This document shows positions 62,356-64,000 of a stretch of DNA of 64,000 nt, piece by piece. Position numbers and translations under genes: made by a program. Every line of letters begins with the position of its first letter. The stretch's first letter is position 1. The notes below the pieces were generated by a model that searched no databases, was not told where the DNA came from, and saw only the letters and a program-made list of their open reading frames with translations. The stretch is from Ignavibacteriota bacterium. Lineage in GTDB: Bacteria > Bacteroidota > Ignavibacteria > Ignavibacteriales > Melioribacteraceae. The stretch lies in NCBI GenBank assembly GCA_016713565.1, contig JADJOX010000007.1, positions 310,001 to 374,000 of the forward strand, in the 5' to 3' direction.

Positions 62356-63348
62356 TTATTGTTTACCGTTTAATAATTTATCTATTATCTCCACAGATGA
62401 AATACCTTCTGCTTCAGCGTTGAAACTTGGAATAATTCTATGACGTAACACCGGAAGCAATGCTCGTTTAACGTCACTAATTTCAGGCGTAAATCTTCCA
62501 TCCAATATTGAATAAGTCTTTGCCGCTAAAATTAAATATTGCGAAGCTCTTGGTCCTGCACCCCAGCTTACCAAGTTACTTAAACCATTTGAAGTTTCAT
62601 TCGGTCGCGTACTTTTAACAAAATTTACGGCATATTGAATTACATTATCCGAAACCGGAACTCGTCTAACTAAATTCTGAAATATTAATATTTCTTCATT
62701 TGTTATTTTTTTTTCTAATTCAATATTGAAACTGCTCGTTGTCTGTTTAATGATATCAACTTCCTCTTCAAACTTTGGATAATCTAGCCATAAATTGAAC
62801 ATGAATCTATCGAGCTGAGCTTCGGGCAGTGGATAAGTACCTTCCTGTTCTATTGGATTCTGAGTAGCTAAAACAAAAAATGGATTTGGTAAAACGTATT
62901 TTCTTCCGGCCGCAGTAACGTTATTTTCCTGCATTGCTTCTAACAAAGCAGATTGTGTCTTAGGCGGTGTTCTATTTATTTCATCGGCTAATATTATATT
63001 TGCAAAAATGGGACCTTTAATAAATCTGAATTCTCTTTTTTTTGTTGTTTGATCTTCTTCAAGAATTTCTGTTCCGGTTATATCACTCGGCATTAAATCA
63101 GGCGTAAATTGAATTCTGCTGAATTGAAGATCCAAAACTTGCGCCAAAGTTTTTATTAATAAAGTTTTTGCTAAGCCGGGAACACCGACTAAAAGGCAAT
63201 GCCCTTTTGAAAATAACGAAGTTAATAGATTATCAACTGTTTCACTTTGACCAATTATAACTTTTCCAACTTCAGATTTTATTTCCTTAAATATTTTCTG
63301 AAGTTCTTGAACTAATTCTACGTCATTTGAAATAACTTTATTTTCCAA
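62356..63348 (-). CDS. MoxR-type AAA+ ATPase
   Basis: 330 residues. Walker A GVPGLAKTLL (about 55-64), Walker B IILADEINRTPPKTQSALLEAM, sensor-1 VLATQNPIEQEGTYPLPEAQLDRF and the Arg finger region of MoxR-family ATPases are all visible. MoxR proteins act as chaperones that insert metals or help assemble complexes and usually sit beside DUF58 and VWA-domain genes. Neighbours here are the M23 lipoprotein gene and a PPIase, so those partners would lie elsewhere. Cytoplasmic, no membrane segment. Confidence 0.93.
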   Translation of the reverse strand: MENKVISNDVELVQELQKIFKEIKSEVGKVIIGQSETVDNLLTSLFSKGHCLLVGVPGLAKTLLIKTLAQVLDLQFSRIQFTPDLMPSDITGTEILEEDQTTKKREFRFIKGPIFANIILADEINRTPPKTQSALLEAMQENNVTAAGRKYVLPNPFFVLATQNPIEQEGTYPLPEAQLDRFMFNLWLDYPKFEEEVDIIKQTTSSFNIELEKKITNEEILIFQNLVRRVPVSDNVIQYAVNFVKSTRPNETSNGLSNLVSWGAGPRASQYLILAAKTYSILDGRFTPEISDVKRALLPVLRHRIIPSFNAEAEGISSVEIIDKLLNGKQ

Positions 63349-63350
63349 AA

Positions 63351-64000
63351 TTAAATCCTAATTTCCAAGTAAACTTTTTCTTTGATTTCTTCAATCCATT
63401 CTTTATTTAATTTTTCTCTCTTTCTAAATTCGGTAATTTTTTTTATTTCATTATAATCTGTTTCAAGATTTGGTTTATGTTCAGAAATTCTTTTAATCAA
63501 TTTAATAATGTGAAACCCATATTCATTTCCGCTTATTTCTAATCTTTTTGGAAAACTTATTTCACCATCGTGTAGTTTATAAATTTGATCGAGCAGAGGT
63601 TTTTCCAGCTGCCCAGCTTCAAAAGTTCCTAATAATCCGCCGAATTTTGCGGTTTCTTTATCATTGCTGTATTTAGCGGCATAATAATCAAAAGTATTTT
63701 TATTACTTAAAATACTATCACGAATTTCTGTTAACTGTTCAATTGCTTTAATGTCTGCCGCGTCGTCGCTTTTGGGTTTAATAAGAATATGTCTTGCTCT
63801 AATTGATTCTCCTCGTTTTTCTATTAATTCAATAATATGAAATCCTACGGGAGATTCTATAACATTTGACAATTCTCCTTCTTTAAGTCCAAATGCTGCC
63901 GATTCAAATTCAGGATAAAAAACACCGCGTTTAACAAAACCAAGATCGCCGCCGGCTTTTGCGCTTCCGGGGTCATCCGAATTTTTTTTAGCAAGCTCGG
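63351..64000 (-). CDS. Parvulin-type peptidyl-prolyl isomerase, SurA-like (5' end outside window)
   Basis: The frame runs through the window edge with no start inside, giving about 216 residues of the C-terminal part. Two parvulin domains are visible: the end of the first (AGGDLGFVKRGVFYPEFESA and VGFHIIELIEKR) and the whole second one (ARHILIKPKSDD, KYSNDKETAKFGGLLGTFE, ISGNEYGFHIIKLIKR). The arrangement fits SurA/PrsA-type periplasmic foldases that assist outer-membrane proteins. It ends two bases before the MoxR gene. Confidence 0.9.
   Translation of the reverse strand, partial: ELAKKNSDDPGSAKAGGDLGFVKRGVFYPEFESAAFGLKEGELSNVIESPVGFHIIELIEKRGESIRARHILIKPKSDDAADIKAIEQLTEIRDSILSNKNTFDYYAAKYSNDKETAKFGGLLGTFEAGQLEKPLLDQIYKLHDGEISFPKRLEISGNEYGFHIIKLIKRISEHKPNLETDYNEIKKITEFRKREKLNKEWIEEIKEKVYLEIRI

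Noticed and set aside
1..64000. CRISPR arrays, insertion sequences, integrases, rRNA operons and riboswitches
   Set aside because: No regularly spaced direct repeats, transposase or integrase motifs, rRNA sequence or recognisable riboswitch consensus was seen on either strand by reading.

Overview
The window is one continuous, gene-dense stretch of a low-GC bacterial chromosome (roughly 30 % G+C by eye). Its content points to the Bacteroidota/Chlorobiota/Ignavibacteriota (FCB) group, most likely an Ignavibacteria-like organism. The indicators are type IX secretion genes (PorU-type C25 sortase, a PorV/PorQ-family barrel, cargo with a C-terminal sorting domain), BshC of bacillithiol synthesis, a Chlorobium-type pterin pathway, bacterial microcompartment (BMC) shell proteins and TonB/ExbBD envelope machinery. 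The lineage is inferred from family content, not from a marker-gene tree. No insertion sequence, prophage, CRISPR array or rRNA was seen. One tRNA (Leu, anticodon GAG) is present. No stretch longer than about 300 bases lacks a gene; the longest gaps, 12784-13067 and 40561-40814, hold only AT-rich sequence.

Layout. 1-2524 (-): envelope polysaccharide genes (NodB deacetylase, GT2 glycosyltransferase, a frameshifted flippase-like membrane protein). 2664-4966 (+): bshC and an alpha/beta hydrolase. 5050-6732 (-): ettA. 6837-12783 (-): a compact, mostly overlapping operon of a small unknown gene, ymdB-like phosphodiesterase, orphan DNA methyltransferase, folD, deoC with an N-terminal extension, HicB-like protein, TrmH-type methylase and aroA. 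13068-15061: a small membrane protein and an exonuclease/GIY-YIG fusion. 15188-20425 (-): htpG, S41 protease, tmk, YbbR protein. 20435-21461 (-): a self-contained two-gene BMC shell operon with its own promoter and terminator. 21493-29317 (-): ruvX, rel/spoT, a TPR lipoprotein-like protein, upp, a CoA-disulfide-reductase-like enzyme, der (with an in-frame TGA) and a DUF5683-like protein. 29326-40560 (-): a secretion/envelope block of a gluzincin-propeller-barrel protein, a T9SS cargo whose M6 protease active site is destroyed, a PorV-family protein and PorU. 40815-42016 (-): HD hydrolase and nth. 42080-44188 (+): NHL protein and three small membrane proteins.

44163-52235 (-) is one envelope operon: TPR giant, plug-less beta-barrel, HU-TM-SPOR protein, ExbB, ExbD, TonB. 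52458-53342 holds a TPR protein and tRNA-Leu. 53469-55752 is an ECF sigma/anti-sigma module flanked by two Spy-like periplasmic proteins. 55805-59058 (-) holds an RteC-like protein and a cluster (two short-chain reductases, GTP cyclohydrolase I, a eukaryote-like 6-pyruvoyl-tetrahydropterin synthase) that makes a plausible complete tetrahydrobiopterin-type pathway. 59060-61096 holds peroxiredoxin, dodecin, a Fur-family regulator and an MBL hydrolase. 61062-64000 (-) holds an M23 lipoprotein, a MoxR ATPase and a parvulin-type PPIase cut by the window end.

The observations most worth following are the orphan BMC shell operon together with a DeoC aldolase carrying what looks like an encapsulation peptide; the biopterin cluster; the in-frame stop in der; the inactive M6 cargo; and the ExbBD-TonB operon built around an HU-SPOR transmembrane protein. 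All functional statements are by motif recognition from the sequence; no database search was run.
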